DNA of 64,000 bases from Rhodoferax sp. (lineage in GTDB: Bacteria; Pseudomonadota; Gammaproteobacteria; Burkholderiales; Burkholderiaceae_C), in NCBI GenBank assembly GCA_031291305.1, contig JARLJH010000007.1, positions 1 to 64,000 on the forward strand, read 5' to 3'. Under the pieces are notes generated by a model. That model saw only the letters and a list, made by a program, of their open reading frames with translations, searched no databases and was not told where the DNA came from. Of this stretch, positions 42,332 through 51,946 are shown piece by piece (within the stretch, counting starts at the first letter, position 1; every line of letters begins with the position of its first letter). Made by a program: the position numbers and the translations under genes.

Positions 42332-43405
42332 ATGAGCTATCAACTCACCATCGAGTCGACCGGGCAGGTGCTGGATGTCGAGGACGGTCAAACCATTCTC
42401 GACGCAGCCTTGCGTGCTGGCATCTACCTGCCACACGCTTGCTGCCACGGCCTGTGCGCGACCTGCAAGATTGACGTGACCGACGGTGAAGTCGACCATG
42501 GCGCGGCCTCCAACTTTGCGCTGATGGACTATGAACGCGAAGAAGGCAAGGCACTGGCCTGCTGCGCCACGCTGGAATCGGATGTCACCATCAACGCCGA
42601 GATTGAGGACGAACCCGATGCGCTGAACTTGCCCGTACAGGACTATCGTGGCACGGTAACGCGCCTGCAGGACCTGACACCGACCGTGAAGGGCGTCTGG
42701 ATCAAACTTGATGTGCCAGACCACATGGTGTTTCAAGCTGGTCAGTACATCAACCTGGTGGTGCCGGGAGAAACCCAGAGCCGGGCGTTCTCGATTGCCA
42801 GTGCGCCTTCGCAGGACGGCGAAATCGAACTCAATGTCCGCCGGGTACCCGGGGGTGTGGCCACTGGTTGGGTGCATGACACGCTCAAGGTGGGCGACAC
42901 GGTGCAGTTCAGCGGCCCCTATGGGCGCTTCTTTGTACGCCAGACGCAGCATGAGGCAGCGCAACTTCCCTACCTGTTTCTGGCCGGTGGCTCCGGCCTG
43001 TCCAGCCCGCGTTCGATGATTCTGGATCTGCTGGAAAACCACTGCCAGCGACAGATTGCGCTGGTCAATGGTGCACGTCACCAGGCTGAGCTGTACCACC
43101 ACGACGAGTTCACGGCACTGGCCGCGCAGCACCCCCAATTTACCTATGTACCGGTGCTCTCCAACGAGCCCGAAGACAGTGGCTGGACAGGTGCACGCGG
43201 CTTCGTACACGACGCAGCCAAGGCGCACTTTGCCAACGACTTCCGCGGCCGTAAAGCCTATCTATGCGGCCCCCCGCTAATGATTGATGCTTGCATCAAC
43301 ACCTTGATGCAAGGGCGCTTGTTTGAGCGCGACATCTACACCGAAAAATTCATCTCGGCGGCTGACGCGCAGCAGGTGCGCAGCCCGCTGTTTCGCAAGA
43401 TTTGA
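42332..43405 (+). CDS. dmpP: Phenol hydroxylase reductase DmpP
   Basis: A 357-residue NADH:oxygenase reductase. The N-terminal plant-type 2Fe-2S ferredoxin domain has Cys37-x4-Cys42-x2-Cys45 and Cys77. An FAD domain (RAFSIASAP) and an NAD-binding domain (LAGGSGLSSPRSMI, AYLCGPPLMIDACI) follow. It feeds electrons from NADH to the di-iron centre of DmpN. Confidence 0.98.
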   Translation: MSYQLTIESTGQVLDVEDGQTILDAALRAGIYLPHACCHGLCATCKIDVTDGEVDHGAASNFALMDYEREEGKALACCATLESDVTINAEIEDEPDALNLPVQDYRGTVTRLQDLTPTVKGVWIKLDVPDHMVFQAGQYINLVVPGETQSRAFSIASAPSQDGEIELNVRRVPGGVATGWVHDTLKVGDTVQFSGPYGRFFVRQTQHEAAQLPYLFLAGGSGLSSPRSMILDLLENHCQRQIALVNGARHQAELYHHDEFTALAAQHPQFTYVPVLSNEPEDSGWTGARGFVHDAAKAHFANDFRGRKAYLCGPPLMIDACINTLMQGRLFERDIYTEKFISAADAQQVRSPLFRKI

Positions 43406-43422
43406 GGGCAAGCGGCAAAGCC

Positions 43423-43764
43423 ATGACGATCCACACCGTGACCATTGAAGACGACGGCAGCAGCTATCGCTGCTCGGACAGTTTGACCTTGCTCGAAGGC
43501 ATGGAGTCGCTGGGCAAGAAAGGCATCCCGGTAGGTTGCCGTGGCGGTGGCTGCGGAGTCTGCAAGGTGCAGGTGCTCAGTGGCTCGTACACCAAGCGGG
43601 TCATGAGCCGTGAACACGTCAGCGAGTCTGACGAGGCCCAGGGCTGTGTGCTGGCCTGCCGGGTGCGCCCGAACAGTTCGATTGGCCTGCGGGTGATTGG
43701 AGCTATGAAAAAAAACGTCTGTCGGGCGGTTGAACCGTCAGGCGTTCCTTCTTTATCAACCTGA
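43423..43764 (+). CDS. dmpQ: Plant-type ferredoxin DmpQ (XylT-like)
   Basis: A 113-residue 2Fe-2S ferredoxin with Cys39-x4-Cys44-x2-Cys47 and Cys79. XylT/DmpQ ferredoxins reactivate catechol 2,3-dioxygenase by reducing its oxidised active-site iron. This gene directly precedes the dioxygenase gene (21 bp), consistent with that role. The last about 18 residues (GAMKKNVCRAVEPSGVPSLST) look poorly constrained. The ATG at 43423 is preferred to an upstream TTG that overlaps dmpP. Confidence 0.93.
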   Translation: MTIHTVTIEDDGSSYRCSDSLTLLEGMESLGKKGIPVGCRGGGCGVCKVQVLSGSYTKRVMSREHVSESDEAQGCVLACRVRPNSSIGLRVIGAMKKNVCRAVEPSGVPSLST

Positions 43765-43785
43765 AGAAAAACTGGAGACAACAAA

Positions 43786-44712
43786 ATGGCAATGACAGGT
43801 GTTTTGCGTCCGGGCCACGCCCAATTGCGCGTGCTCGACATGGATGAGTCGGTCAAGTTCTATACCGACGTGATGGGGCTGGTGGAAACCGGCAGAGACG
43901 CCTCTGGCCGTGTCTACTTCAAGACCCGCGCCGAGCGCGACCACAACAGCGTCGTGCTGCGCCAAGCCGACCGCGCCGGGCTGGACTTCTTCGGCTACAA
44001 AGTGCTCAACAAAGCCACGCTCGAAGAGCTGGACGGCAAGCTCAAAGCCTATGGTGTGGTGACCGAACGCATCCCCGCTGGCGAAATGCTGGAAACCGGT
44101 GAACGTGTGCGCTTCCAGATTCCTACCGGCCACACCATCGAGCTGTTTGCCGAAAAAACCGACGTGGGTAACGGCATGACCTACAACGACCCCGAAGTGG
44201 ATGTGATCGACGGCAAGGGCATCCGCCCGATCCGTATGGACCATGCGCTGCTCTACGGTGGTGACATTGATGGCTCGCGCAAGCTGTTTGAAGAGGTGCT
44301 GGGCTTCAACCTGGTCGAGCGCGTGAAGCTCGAAGACGGTGCCACCGATCTGGCCGTTTGGCTGACCTGCAGCGCCAAGGCGCACGACTTGGCCATGGTG
44401 CGCCACAGCGAAGACAACAAGTTGCACCACGTGGCCTTTCAGTTGGCCAGCTGGGAGCAGGTGCTGCGCGCCGCTGACATCATGAGCATCAACCGCGTGT
44501 CTATCGACATTGGCCCCACACGCCACGGCATCACGCAAGGCACCACCATCTATTTCTTCGACCCGTCGGGCAACCGTCTGGAGACCTTCTGCGGTGGCTA
44601 CGACCACTACCCGGACAACCACCCGATCACCTGGAGCTGGGAGCATGTTGGACGCGGCATTTTCTACCACGACCGCAAACTCAACCCGGCTTTCCTGAGC
44701 GTATTGACCTGA
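43786..44712 (+). CDS. dmpB: Catechol 2,3-dioxygenase
   Basis: Extradiol ring-cleaving enzyme converting catechol to 2-hydroxymuconic semialdehyde. The 308 residues form two vicinal-oxygen-chelate repeats. The Fe(II) ligands are His153 (MDHALL), His214 (LHHVAFQL) and Glu266 (RLETFCGGY), in line with XylE. It is the first enzyme of the meta-cleavage pathway here and equivalent to xylE. Confidence 0.98.
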   Translation: MAMTGVLRPGHAQLRVLDMDESVKFYTDVMGLVETGRDASGRVYFKTRAERDHNSVVLRQADRAGLDFFGYKVLNKATLEELDGKLKAYGVVTERIPAGEMLETGERVRFQIPTGHTIELFAEKTDVGNGMTYNDPEVDVIDGKGIRPIRMDHALLYGGDIDGSRKLFEEVLGFNLVERVKLEDGATDLAVWLTCSAKAHDLAMVRHSEDNKLHHVAFQLASWEQVLRAADIMSINRVSIDIGPTRHGITQGTTIYFFDPSGNRLETFCGGYDHYPDNHPITWSWEHVGRGIFYHDRKLNPAFLSVLT

Positions 44713-44844
44713 TCTGCGACAGCACGACATGGCGCGCCGAACTGCTCTTTTTGCGCATGCACGGGAGTGGGTTCGGCGTGGCTGTTCATGCCATCTCCAA
44801 CAGTGTTTGCACTGATTCCCCTAAAAATAACGGAAGACAACTTC

Positions 44845-45735
44845 ATGAAAATCGTTTCCAAATTGGCGCTGACGGCTGTTTTGACGGCTGCTGGCGTTCT
44901 CGCCCACGCTGGTGGCCATTACGTGCCCGGTGTCGAAGGCATCCAGGCTGCCAGCGTGCCACCGCCGGGCGTGTATTACCTGGGTTACATGGTGAACTAC
45001 AGCATCGACGAACTGCGCGCACCTGGCAGCAGCAACAGCATTCCGGGTAGCAACACCGGCACCGTCAGTGCACTGGCCAACCGCTTGGTTTACATCACCA
45101 ATACGCAGTTCCTCGGCGCCAACTACGGCATGGAGACCATCGTGCCGGTGATGCGCAAATCGCTCAGCTTCAATGCGGCGAGCGTCTCCGAGTCCAGCTC
45201 TGGTGTCGGCGACATCTATGTCGGCCCGCTGGTACTCGGTTGGCATGGCAGCAACTGGGATGCAGCCGCAGCTGCCGGCCTGTGGTTTGACAACGCCAGC
45301 AGCGACAGCGCATCGGCTCCCGGCAACGGCTACAAGTCGACCATGCTCACGGGTGGCGGCACCTACTACTTTGACGCTGCCAAAACATGGACTGGTTCCG
45401 CCCTGGTGCGCTATGAGATGAACTCGACCCAAAGCAACAGCTTCAAGCCCGGCAACCAGGTTTCCATGGAGTGGGGTTTTGGCAAATCGCTGGGCGCAGT
45501 GCAAGTCGGTCTGGTGGGCTACGACCAATGGCAGACCAGCAACGACACGGGCCCAGGCGCCACCGGCGACCACGCCGAGCGCCATGCCATCGGCGCCGAA
45601 GTGGTCTACCCGCTGATGAAAGAGGCGGGTGTCATGCTGAAAGCGGCCTACTACGACGAGTACTCCGCCAAGGGTGGCACTAACCCGCAGGCCAAAGGCT
45701 CAACCTTGCGATTCACGGTTGTCAAGGCATTTTGA
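44845..45735 (+). CDS. Outer-membrane phenol-degradation (MetA-type) protein
   Basis: A 296-residue protein with a cleavable signal peptide (MKIVSKLALTAVLTAAGVLAHA) and alternating beta-strands ending in aromatic Phe (RFTVVKAF), typical of an outer-membrane barrel. It belongs to the family named after phenol meta-degradation proteins and probably aids uptake of the aromatic substrate; transport has not been shown for most members. The start was set at the signal-peptide ATG. Confidence 0.85.
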   Translation: MKIVSKLALTAVLTAAGVLAHAGGHYVPGVEGIQAASVPPPGVYYLGYMVNYSIDELRAPGSSNSIPGSNTGTVSALANRLVYITNTQFLGANYGMETIVPVMRKSLSFNAASVSESSSGVGDIYVGPLVLGWHGSNWDAAAAAGLWFDNASSDSASAPGNGYKSTMLTGGGTYYFDAAKTWTGSALVRYEMNSTQSNSFKPGNQVSMEWGFGKSLGAVQVGLVGYDQWQTSNDTGPGATGDHAERHAIGAEVVYPLMKEAGVMLKAAYYDEYSAKGGTNPQAKGSTLRFTVVKAF

Positions 45736-45747
45736 TGTGGGATCGTT

Positions 45748-46203
45748 ATGACAAGACCTGAGCCTGAAACTGCGTTGCACAGCGTGGCGCAGCGGGTGAT
45801 TGATGCCGTACCCGCCAGCGAGGCGGTGCGCGCAGCGGTGGCGCACGCGGCTTCGTTGGGCATTCGCATCAACGTGGCTGTGGTTGATGCGGGCGGCAAC
45901 TTGGCGGCGTTCTTGCGCATGCCCGGTGCCTTTCTGCATTCGATCGACATTGCCATCGACAAGGCCTACACCGCGGCCAGCTTTGGGCTGCCGACCAGCC
46001 AGTGGCATGCCGCGCTGCAGCAGCATTCCGAGGCGGTTCGCCAAGGCATTGTGCGCAGGCCCCGCTTTGTCGGTTTCGGTGGCGGGCTGCCGATCACCGA
46101 GAACGGAGAACGCATTGGCGGCATTGGCGTGTCGGGTGGCGCCGAGGAACAGGACGAAGCCTGTGCCCAAGCGGGCTTGCGCGCCATTGGATTGAAGAGC
46201 TGA
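45748..46203 (+). CDS. GlcG/HbpS-family protein
   Basis: A 151-residue protein of the HbpS/GlcG (heme-degradation-like) fold: INVAVVDAGGNLAAFLRMPGAFLHSIDIAIDKAYTAASF and GGLPITENGERIGGIGVSGGAEEQDEACA. Members bind heme or corrinoids or are of unknown function; similar genes recur in aromatic catabolic clusters. Its role in phenol catabolism is unknown. A strong hairpin follows its stop codon. Confidence 0.85.
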   Translation: MTRPEPETALHSVAQRVIDAVPASEAVRAAVAHAASLGIRINVAVVDAGGNLAAFLRMPGAFLHSIDIAIDKAYTAASFGLPTSQWHAALQQHSEAVRQGIVRRPRFVGFGGGLPITENGERIGGIGVSGGAEEQDEACAQAGLRAIGLKS

Positions 46204-46204
46204 T

Positions 46205-46241
46205 TTTCATGGCCCGGGTGGCAATACTGCGGGCCATGAAA
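46205..46241 (+). terminator. 12-bp hairpin between upper and lower phenol genes
   Basis: TTTCATGGCCCG and CGGGCCATGAAA pair perfectly around a 13-nt loop, starting 1 nt after the stop of the HbpS-like gene. The T-run afterwards is short (GTTATTT), so it may be a weak terminator, an RNA-stability element or a processing site separating the upper (K-B) from the lower (C-I) part of the operon. Confidence 0.45.
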
Positions 46242-46301
46242 GTTATTTCACGTTAACGGCGCCAGGCATTTGCCAACGCGTCACTTTTGGAAGAGTTGAA
46301 T

Positions 46302-47762
46302 ATGAAAGAGATCAAGAACTTCATCAACGGCCAGTACGTTACCAACGTCAGCGGCAAAACCTACGAGAAGCGCAACCCGATTGACAACTCGCTGATCGGC
46401 AACGTCTATGAGGCTGGTCAGCCCGAAGTGGATGCTGCGGTGGCTGCGGCTCGCGCGGCCTTGCACGGCCCGTGGGGCAAGCTGTCGGTGGTAGAGCGCT
46501 GCGCCATGCTCGACGGCTTGGTGGCTGAGATCAACCACCGTTTTGACGACTTCTTGCAAGCCGAAGTGGCCGACACCGGCAAGCCCGCGCATCTGGCCTC
46601 GCACATCGACATTCCGCGTGGCGCGGCCAATTTCAAGATATTTACCGACACCATCAAGAATGTCTCCACCGAGTCGTTCGAGATGCGCACCCCCGACGGC
46701 AAAACCGCACGCAGCTACGGCGTGCGCACCCCGCGCGGCGTGATTGCCATCGTCTGCCCGTGGAACCTGCCGCTGCTGCTGATGACCTGGAAGTGCGGCC
46801 CGGCCATGGCCTGCGGCAACACCGTGGTGGTGAAGCCGTCCGAGCACACCCCCAGCACCGCCACGCTACTGGGCGAGGTGATGAACAAGGTGGGCGTGCC
46901 ACCTGGCGTGTACAACGTGGTGAATGGCTTTGGCGTGAACTCCGCCGGGGCCATGCTGACCGCCCACCCGGAGGTCAACGGCATCACCTTCACCGGCGAG
47001 ACCAAAACCGGCACCGCCATCATGAAGGCCGCCGCCGATGGCATTCGCCCGGTGTCCTTGGAGCTGGGGGGTAAAAATGCGGCGGTGGTGTTTGCCGATT
47101 GCGACTTTGACAATGCCATCGCCACCGTGACCCGCTCGGTGTTTGAGAACTGCGGCCAGGTCTGCCTGGGCACTGAGCGTGTCTATGTGGAGCGGCCGAT
47201 CTTTGACAAATTCGTCGCTGCGCTCAAAGCCAAGGCAGAGGCCATGACGCCCGGCCGCCCTTTTGACCACGACACCAAAATCGGTCCGCTGGTGAGCAAG
47301 ATTCACCAGAAAAAAGTGCTGTCCTACTACGCCCGTGCGAAGGAAGAAGGTGCGACCATCGTTTTTGGCGGCGGTGTTCCCGACATGCCCGATGATTTGA
47401 AAGACGGCTGCTGGGTCGAGCCCACGATCTGGACGGGTCTGCCCGAAACCGCCAGTGTGGTGCGCGAAGAAATTTTTGGCCCCTGCTGCCATATCCAGCC
47501 CTTTGACACCGAAGAAGAAGCGGTGCGCATGGCCAATGACACCAAGTATGGCTTGGCCACCTCCATCTACACCCAGGACATCAGCCGCGCCAGCCGTGTG
47601 GCCACACAGATTGAAGTGGGCCTGTGCTGGATCAACAGCTGGTTCCTGCGCGACCTGCGCACGCCGTTTGGTGGTTCCAAACAATCCGGCATCGGGCGTG
47701 AAGGTGGTTTGCACTCGCTGGAGTTCTACACCGAACTGCGCAACGTGATGGTCAAGTATTGA
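46302..47762 (+). CDS. dmpC: 2-hydroxymuconic semialdehyde dehydrogenase
   Basis: NAD-dependent aldehyde dehydrogenase of 486 residues oxidising 2-hydroxymuconic semialdehyde to 4-oxalocrotonate. It has the substrate-site glutamate in SLELGGKNA and the nucleophilic cysteine in ENCGQVCLGTERVYVE. The ATG giving MKEIKNFINGQ follows GGAAGAG; an upstream TTG was not used. It opens the dehydrogenative branch. Confidence 0.97.
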   Translation: MKEIKNFINGQYVTNVSGKTYEKRNPIDNSLIGNVYEAGQPEVDAAVAAARAALHGPWGKLSVVERCAMLDGLVAEINHRFDDFLQAEVADTGKPAHLASHIDIPRGAANFKIFTDTIKNVSTESFEMRTPDGKTARSYGVRTPRGVIAIVCPWNLPLLLMTWKCGPAMACGNTVVVKPSEHTPSTATLLGEVMNKVGVPPGVYNVVNGFGVNSAGAMLTAHPEVNGITFTGETKTGTAIMKAAADGIRPVSLELGGKNAAVVFADCDFDNAIATVTRSVFENCGQVCLGTERVYVERPIFDKFVAALKAKAEAMTPGRPFDHDTKIGPLVSKIHQKKVLSYYARAKEEGATIVFGGGVPDMPDDLKDGCWVEPTIWTGLPETASVVREEIFGPCCHIQPFDTEEEAVRMANDTKYGLATSIYTQDISRASRVATQIEVGLCWINSWFLRDLRTPFGGSKQSGIGREGGLHSLEFYTELRNVMVKY

Positions 47763-47834
47763 TGCGCCTAACAGGCACGCCATTGCAGCCCCTGGCGCAA
47801 ACCCGTCATGGCAGATCTATCTGAAAGGAACACT

Positions 47835-48686
47835 TTGAACTTGAACCCTGAAATTGGCCGCTCCGTTGTTACCGGTGGCTTTGCCACCAATGTCCACGAT
47901 GTTGGTAGCGGCGCCCCGGTGCTGTTGATCCACGGCTCTGGCCCCGGTGTCAGCGCCTGGGCCAACTGGCGGCTGCTGATGCCGATGCTGGCGCAAACCC
48001 GGCGCGTGATTGCGCCGGACATGCGCGGCTTTGGTTTTACCGAGCGCCCGGCCAACCCAGCCGACGCCAACGCGTACACCATGGCCACCTGGGTGCAGCA
48101 AGCGGTGGATGTGCTGGACGCGCTGCAGATCGAGCAAGCAGATGTAGTGGGCAATTCGTTTGGTGGCGCGCTGACTTTGGCACTGGCAATCAAACACCCG
48201 CAGCGGGTGCGTCGCCTGGTGCTGATGGGCAGCGTGGGCGTGCCTTTTGCCATCACGCCAGGGCTGGACGCGGTGTGGGGCTACACGCCGTCCATCACGC
48301 AGATGCGCGAACTGCTCGACATCTTTGCCTTCAGTCGTGCGCTGGTGACCGATGAACTGGCCCAGCTGCGCTACCAGGCCAGCATCCAGCCGGGCTTTCA
48401 GGAATCCTTTGCCGCCATGTTCCCGGCCCCACGCCAGCGTTGGGTGGATGCCATGGCCAGCCCCGAGGCCGCCATTCGCGCCCTGCCGCATGAGACGCTG
48501 GTGGTGCACGGGCGCGAAGACCGGGTGATTCCGCTGGCCAACTCCGTGACCCTGTCGCAATGGATCGCCCGTGCCCAGCTGCATGTGTTTGGCCAATGCG
48601 GCCACTGGACGCAGATTGAACACGCCGCGCGTTTCGCCACCTTGGTGGAGAACTTCCTGGCCGAGGCAGACACACCCAGAGGCTGA
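47835..48686 (+). CDS. dmpD: 2-hydroxymuconate semialdehyde hydrolase
   Basis: Alpha/beta hydrolase of about 283 residues for the hydrolytic branch, releasing formate and 2-hydroxypenta-2,4-dienoate. The catalytic triad is Ser in GNSFGGAL, Asp in VVHGREDRVIP and His in GHWTQIEH; the oxyanion region is LIHGSGPGVSAWANW. The start is uncertain. An ATG at 47808 lacks a ribosome binding site, whereas a TTG at 47835 follows AAAGGAA and gives an N-terminus (NLNPEIGRSVV) like that of characterised DmpD/XylF. Start at TTG was preferred. Confidence 0.92.
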   Translation: MNLNPEIGRSVVTGGFATNVHDVGSGAPVLLIHGSGPGVSAWANWRLLMPMLAQTRRVIAPDMRGFGFTERPANPADANAYTMATWVQQAVDVLDALQIEQADVVGNSFGGALTLALAIKHPQRVRRLVLMGSVGVPFAITPGLDAVWGYTPSITQMRELLDIFAFSRALVTDELAQLRYQASIQPGFQESFAAMFPAPRQRWVDAMASPEAAIRALPHETLVVHGREDRVIPLANSVTLSQWIARAQLHVFGQCGHWTQIEHAARFATLVENFLAEADTPRG

Positions 48687-48694
48687 GTCTAACT

Positions 48695-48756
48695 ACAAAA
48701 CACTATCTATATAGTAGCAGCTTGTGCAGGTTGTACCTGGGCTACAGGCTTAAAAG
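48695..48756 (+). repeat. REP-like intergenic repeat, copy 9
   Basis: ACACTATCTATATAGTAGCAGC followed by CCTGGGCTACAGGC. It begins 9 nt after the dmpD stop, inside the catabolic operon, occupying about half of the 112-bp dmpD-dmpE gap. Confidence 0.7.
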
Positions 48757-48798
48757 ACATATAGAACCAATCATTCAACCAACCGAGCCTATTAACCC

Positions 48799-49581
48799 AT
48801 GGACACCACACTGATCAACACTTTGGGCGACGAGTTGTTCCACGCCATGACCACCCAGACCGTGGTCGAACCGCTGACCAACCGTCACCCCGACATCACC
48901 ATTGAGAACGCGTACCACATCCAGCAGCGCATGCTGTCGCGCCGCTTGAGTGCCGGCGAGCGCATCGTCGGCAAAAAAATCGGTGTCACCTCCGCCGCGG
49001 TCATGAACATGCTTGGGGTTTACCAGCCCGACTTTGGCTATCTGCTGGACGGCATGATCTACAACGAAGGCCAGTCGATTGACACCGCGACGCTGATCCA
49101 GCCCAAGGCCGAGGGTGAAATCGCCTTCATCCTCAAAAAAGACCTGATGGGCCCCGGCATCAGCAACGCCGACGTGCTGGCCGCCACCGAATGTGTGATG
49201 CCGTGCTTTGAGATCGTCGACTCGCGCATCCGCGATTGGAAGATCAAGATCCAGGACACCGTGGCCGACAACGCCTCTTGTGGCGTGTTTGTGCTGGGTG
49301 ACCGCGCCGTCGACCCGCGCCGCATTGATCTGTCCACCTGCGGCATGGTGCTGGAGAAAAACGGCGAGATCATCGGCACCGGTGCGGGCGCAGCGGCCTT
49401 GGGTTCCCCGGTGAACGCCGTGGCCTGGCTGGCCAACACCCTGGGGCGCCTGGGCATTGGCATGAAGGCGGGCGAGGTGATCTTGTCCGGCGCGCTGGCC
49501 GCCATGTCACCAGCCAAGGCGGGTGACAACTTCCGCGTGTCGATTGGTGGCCTGGGCAGTTGCTCGGTGCGCTTTCACTAA
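48799..49581 (+). CDS. dmpE: 2-oxopent-4-enoate (2-hydroxypentadienoate) hydratase
   Basis: A 260-residue hydratase that adds water to 2-hydroxypenta-2,4-dienoate to give 4-hydroxy-2-oxovalerate. It has the divalent-metal ligand region PKAEGEIAFILKKDL and the fumarylacetoacetase-like ending KAGDNFRVSIGGLGSCSVRF. It is homologous to dmpH. It is known to form a complex with the decarboxylase in CF600. Confidence 0.96.
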   Translation: MDTTLINTLGDELFHAMTTQTVVEPLTNRHPDITIENAYHIQQRMLSRRLSAGERIVGKKIGVTSAAVMNMLGVYQPDFGYLLDGMIYNEGQSIDTATLIQPKAEGEIAFILKKDLMGPGISNADVLAATECVMPCFEIVDSRIRDWKIKIQDTVADNASCGVFVLGDRAVDPRRIDLSTCGMVLEKNGEIIGTGAGAAALGSPVNAVAWLANTLGRLGIGMKAGEVILSGALAAMSPAKAGDNFRVSIGGLGSCSVRFH

Positions 49582-49596
49582 ATTCCTGGGGCCGGC

Positions 49597-50187
49597 ATGA
49601 GCACAGCGACAAGCGACAAGCCAACCGGCGCCGTCACGGTGCTGGTCACGCGCCGGGTCAAGGCCGGGCACGAGGCCGCGTTTGAGCGCTTGTCGGGCGA
49701 CATGACCGCCGCCGCCAGCGCCTTCCCTGGCTACTTGGGCGGGCAACTGATCTTGCCCGAGGCCGAAGAGGGCAGTGACGACCCCGCGCTCTACCACGTG
49801 GTGTTTGCCTTCGACAGCGCAGAGCACTTGCAGGGCTGGCAACAGTCACCCACCCGCTCACTCGGGCTGGCGGCCATTGCGCCGCACATCGAGAGCCAAA
49901 CCTTGCGCCAGGTCAGCGGCCTGGGCTACTGGTTTGCCGCGCCCATCGGGCCCCAACAAAACCCGCCACCACGCTGGAAAGTGGCGGTGGTGACCTGGCT
50001 GGGCATTTTCCCGACGGTGTATTTTTTGTTTCTGACCGTGGCCCCGTTTCTGGCCGCATGGCCTTTGCTGCCCCGGGTGATGCTGCTGACGGCGCTGGTG
50101 GTCCTGCTCATGACCTGGCTGGTGGCCCCGCAACTGACCCGCTGGCTCAAACCCTGGCTGTACCCGGCGGTGCGCCAGGTTCCCTAA
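49597..50187 (+). CDS. ABM-domain membrane protein in the phenol operon
   Basis: A 196-residue fusion. An N-terminal antibiotic-biosynthesis-monooxygenase-like ferredoxin-fold domain (VTVLVTRRVKAGHEAAFERLSGDM to YHVVFAFDSAEHLQGWQ) is followed by two predicted transmembrane helices (about 130-150 and 155-175). Similar proteins are known as YgiN/ABM-type membrane proteins of unknown function. It lies 15 bp after dmpE and 9 bp before the SDR gene, clearly within the operon. Confidence 0.8.
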   Translation: MSTATSDKPTGAVTVLVTRRVKAGHEAAFERLSGDMTAAASAFPGYLGGQLILPEAEEGSDDPALYHVVFAFDSAEHLQGWQQSPTRSLGLAAIAPHIESQTLRQVSGLGYWFAAPIGPQQNPPPRWKVAVVTWLGIFPTVYFLFLTVAPFLAAWPLLPRVMLLTALVVLLMTWLVAPQLTRWLKPWLYPAVRQVP

Positions 50188-50196
50188 GGAATCACC

Positions 50197-50991
<795 letters not shown>

Positions 50992-51014
50992 CTTTTTTTA
51001 CCTACGGAGTCCTC

Positions 51015-51926
51015 ATGAAAAAAATCAAATGTGCCCTGATCGGGCCCGGCAACATCGGCACCGACTTGCTGGCCAAGTTGCAACGCAGCCCGGTGTTGGA
51101 ACCGGTCTGGATGGTCGGCATCGACCCCAATTCCGATGGCCTCAAGCGCGCCCGCGAGATGGGCATCAAAACCACCGCCGAGGGCGTTGATGGCCTGGTG
51201 CCGCACATGCTGGCCGATGGCGTGCAGATCGTCTTTGATGCCACCAGCGCCTATGTGCATGCCGACAACAGCCGCAAGGTCAACGCCCTGGGGGCGCTGA
51301 TGATTGACCTGACGCCCGCCGCCATTGGCCCGTTTTGCGTGCCGCCCGTGAACCTGATCGCCCACGTGGGCAAGGGCGAAATGAACGTCAACATGGTCAC
51401 CTGCGGTGGTCAGGCGACAATCCCGATGGTGGCCGCAGTCAGCCGCGTGCAGCCGGTGGCGTATGGCGAAATTGTCGCCACCGTGTCGAGCAAATCGGCC
51501 GGCCCCGGCACGCGCAAGAACATCGACGAATTCACCCGCACCACCGCCAGCGCGGTGGAAAAAGTGGGTGGCGCGAAAAAAGGCAAGGCCATCATCATCC
51601 TGAACCCGGCCGAGCCGCCACTGATCATGCGCGACACGGTGCATTGCCTGACCGAGACCGAGCCAGACCAGGCCAAGATCACCGAATCCATCCACGCCAT
51701 GATCAAAGAGGTGCAAAAGTACGTGCCCGGTTACAAGCTGGTCAATGGCCCGGTGTTTGACGGTAACCGCGTCTCCGTCTTCCTGGAAGTGGAAGGCCTG
51801 GGCGACTACCTGCCCAAGTACGCCGGCAACCTGGACATCATGACCGCCGCCGCCGCCCGCACCGCCGAAATGTTTGCCGAAGAAATCATCGCGGGCCGCT
51901 TGACGCTCAAACCCGTGCAAGCCTGA
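51015..51926 (+). CDS. dmpF: Acetaldehyde dehydrogenase (acylating)
   Basis: A 303-residue enzyme converting acetaldehyde, NAD+ and CoA to acetyl-CoA. The N-terminal Rossmann motif is [10 protein letters not shown], and the nucleophilic cysteine lies in [13 protein letters not shown]. In the family it forms a channelling complex with the aldolase DmpG, which follows 20 bp later. Confidence 0.98.
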   Translation: MKKIKCALIGPGNIGTDLLAKLQRSPVLEPVWMVGIDPNSDGLKRAREMGIKTTAEGVDGLVPHMLADGVQIVFDATSAYVHADNSRKVNALGALMIDLTPAAIGPFCVPPVNLIAHVGKGEMNVNMVTCGGQATIPMVAAVSRVQPVAYGEIVATVSSKSAGPGTRKNIDEFTRTTASAVEKVGGAKKGKAIIILNPAEPPLIMRDTVHCLTETEPDQAKITESIHAMIKEVQKYVPGYKLVNGPVFDGNRVSVFLEVEGLGDYLPKYAGNLDIMTAAAARTAEMFAEEIIAGRLTLKPVQA

Positions 51927-51946
51927 CCCCACCCTGGAGAACGAAT

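Noticed and set aside
43697-43760. Possible twelfth REP-like copy at the 3' end of dmpQ (GGAGCTATGAAAA and CTTTATCAAC fragments)
   Set aside because: The diagnostic AGGGCTAGAGG end and the CCCTTT hairpin are missing, and the sequence is within the dmpQ coding frame.
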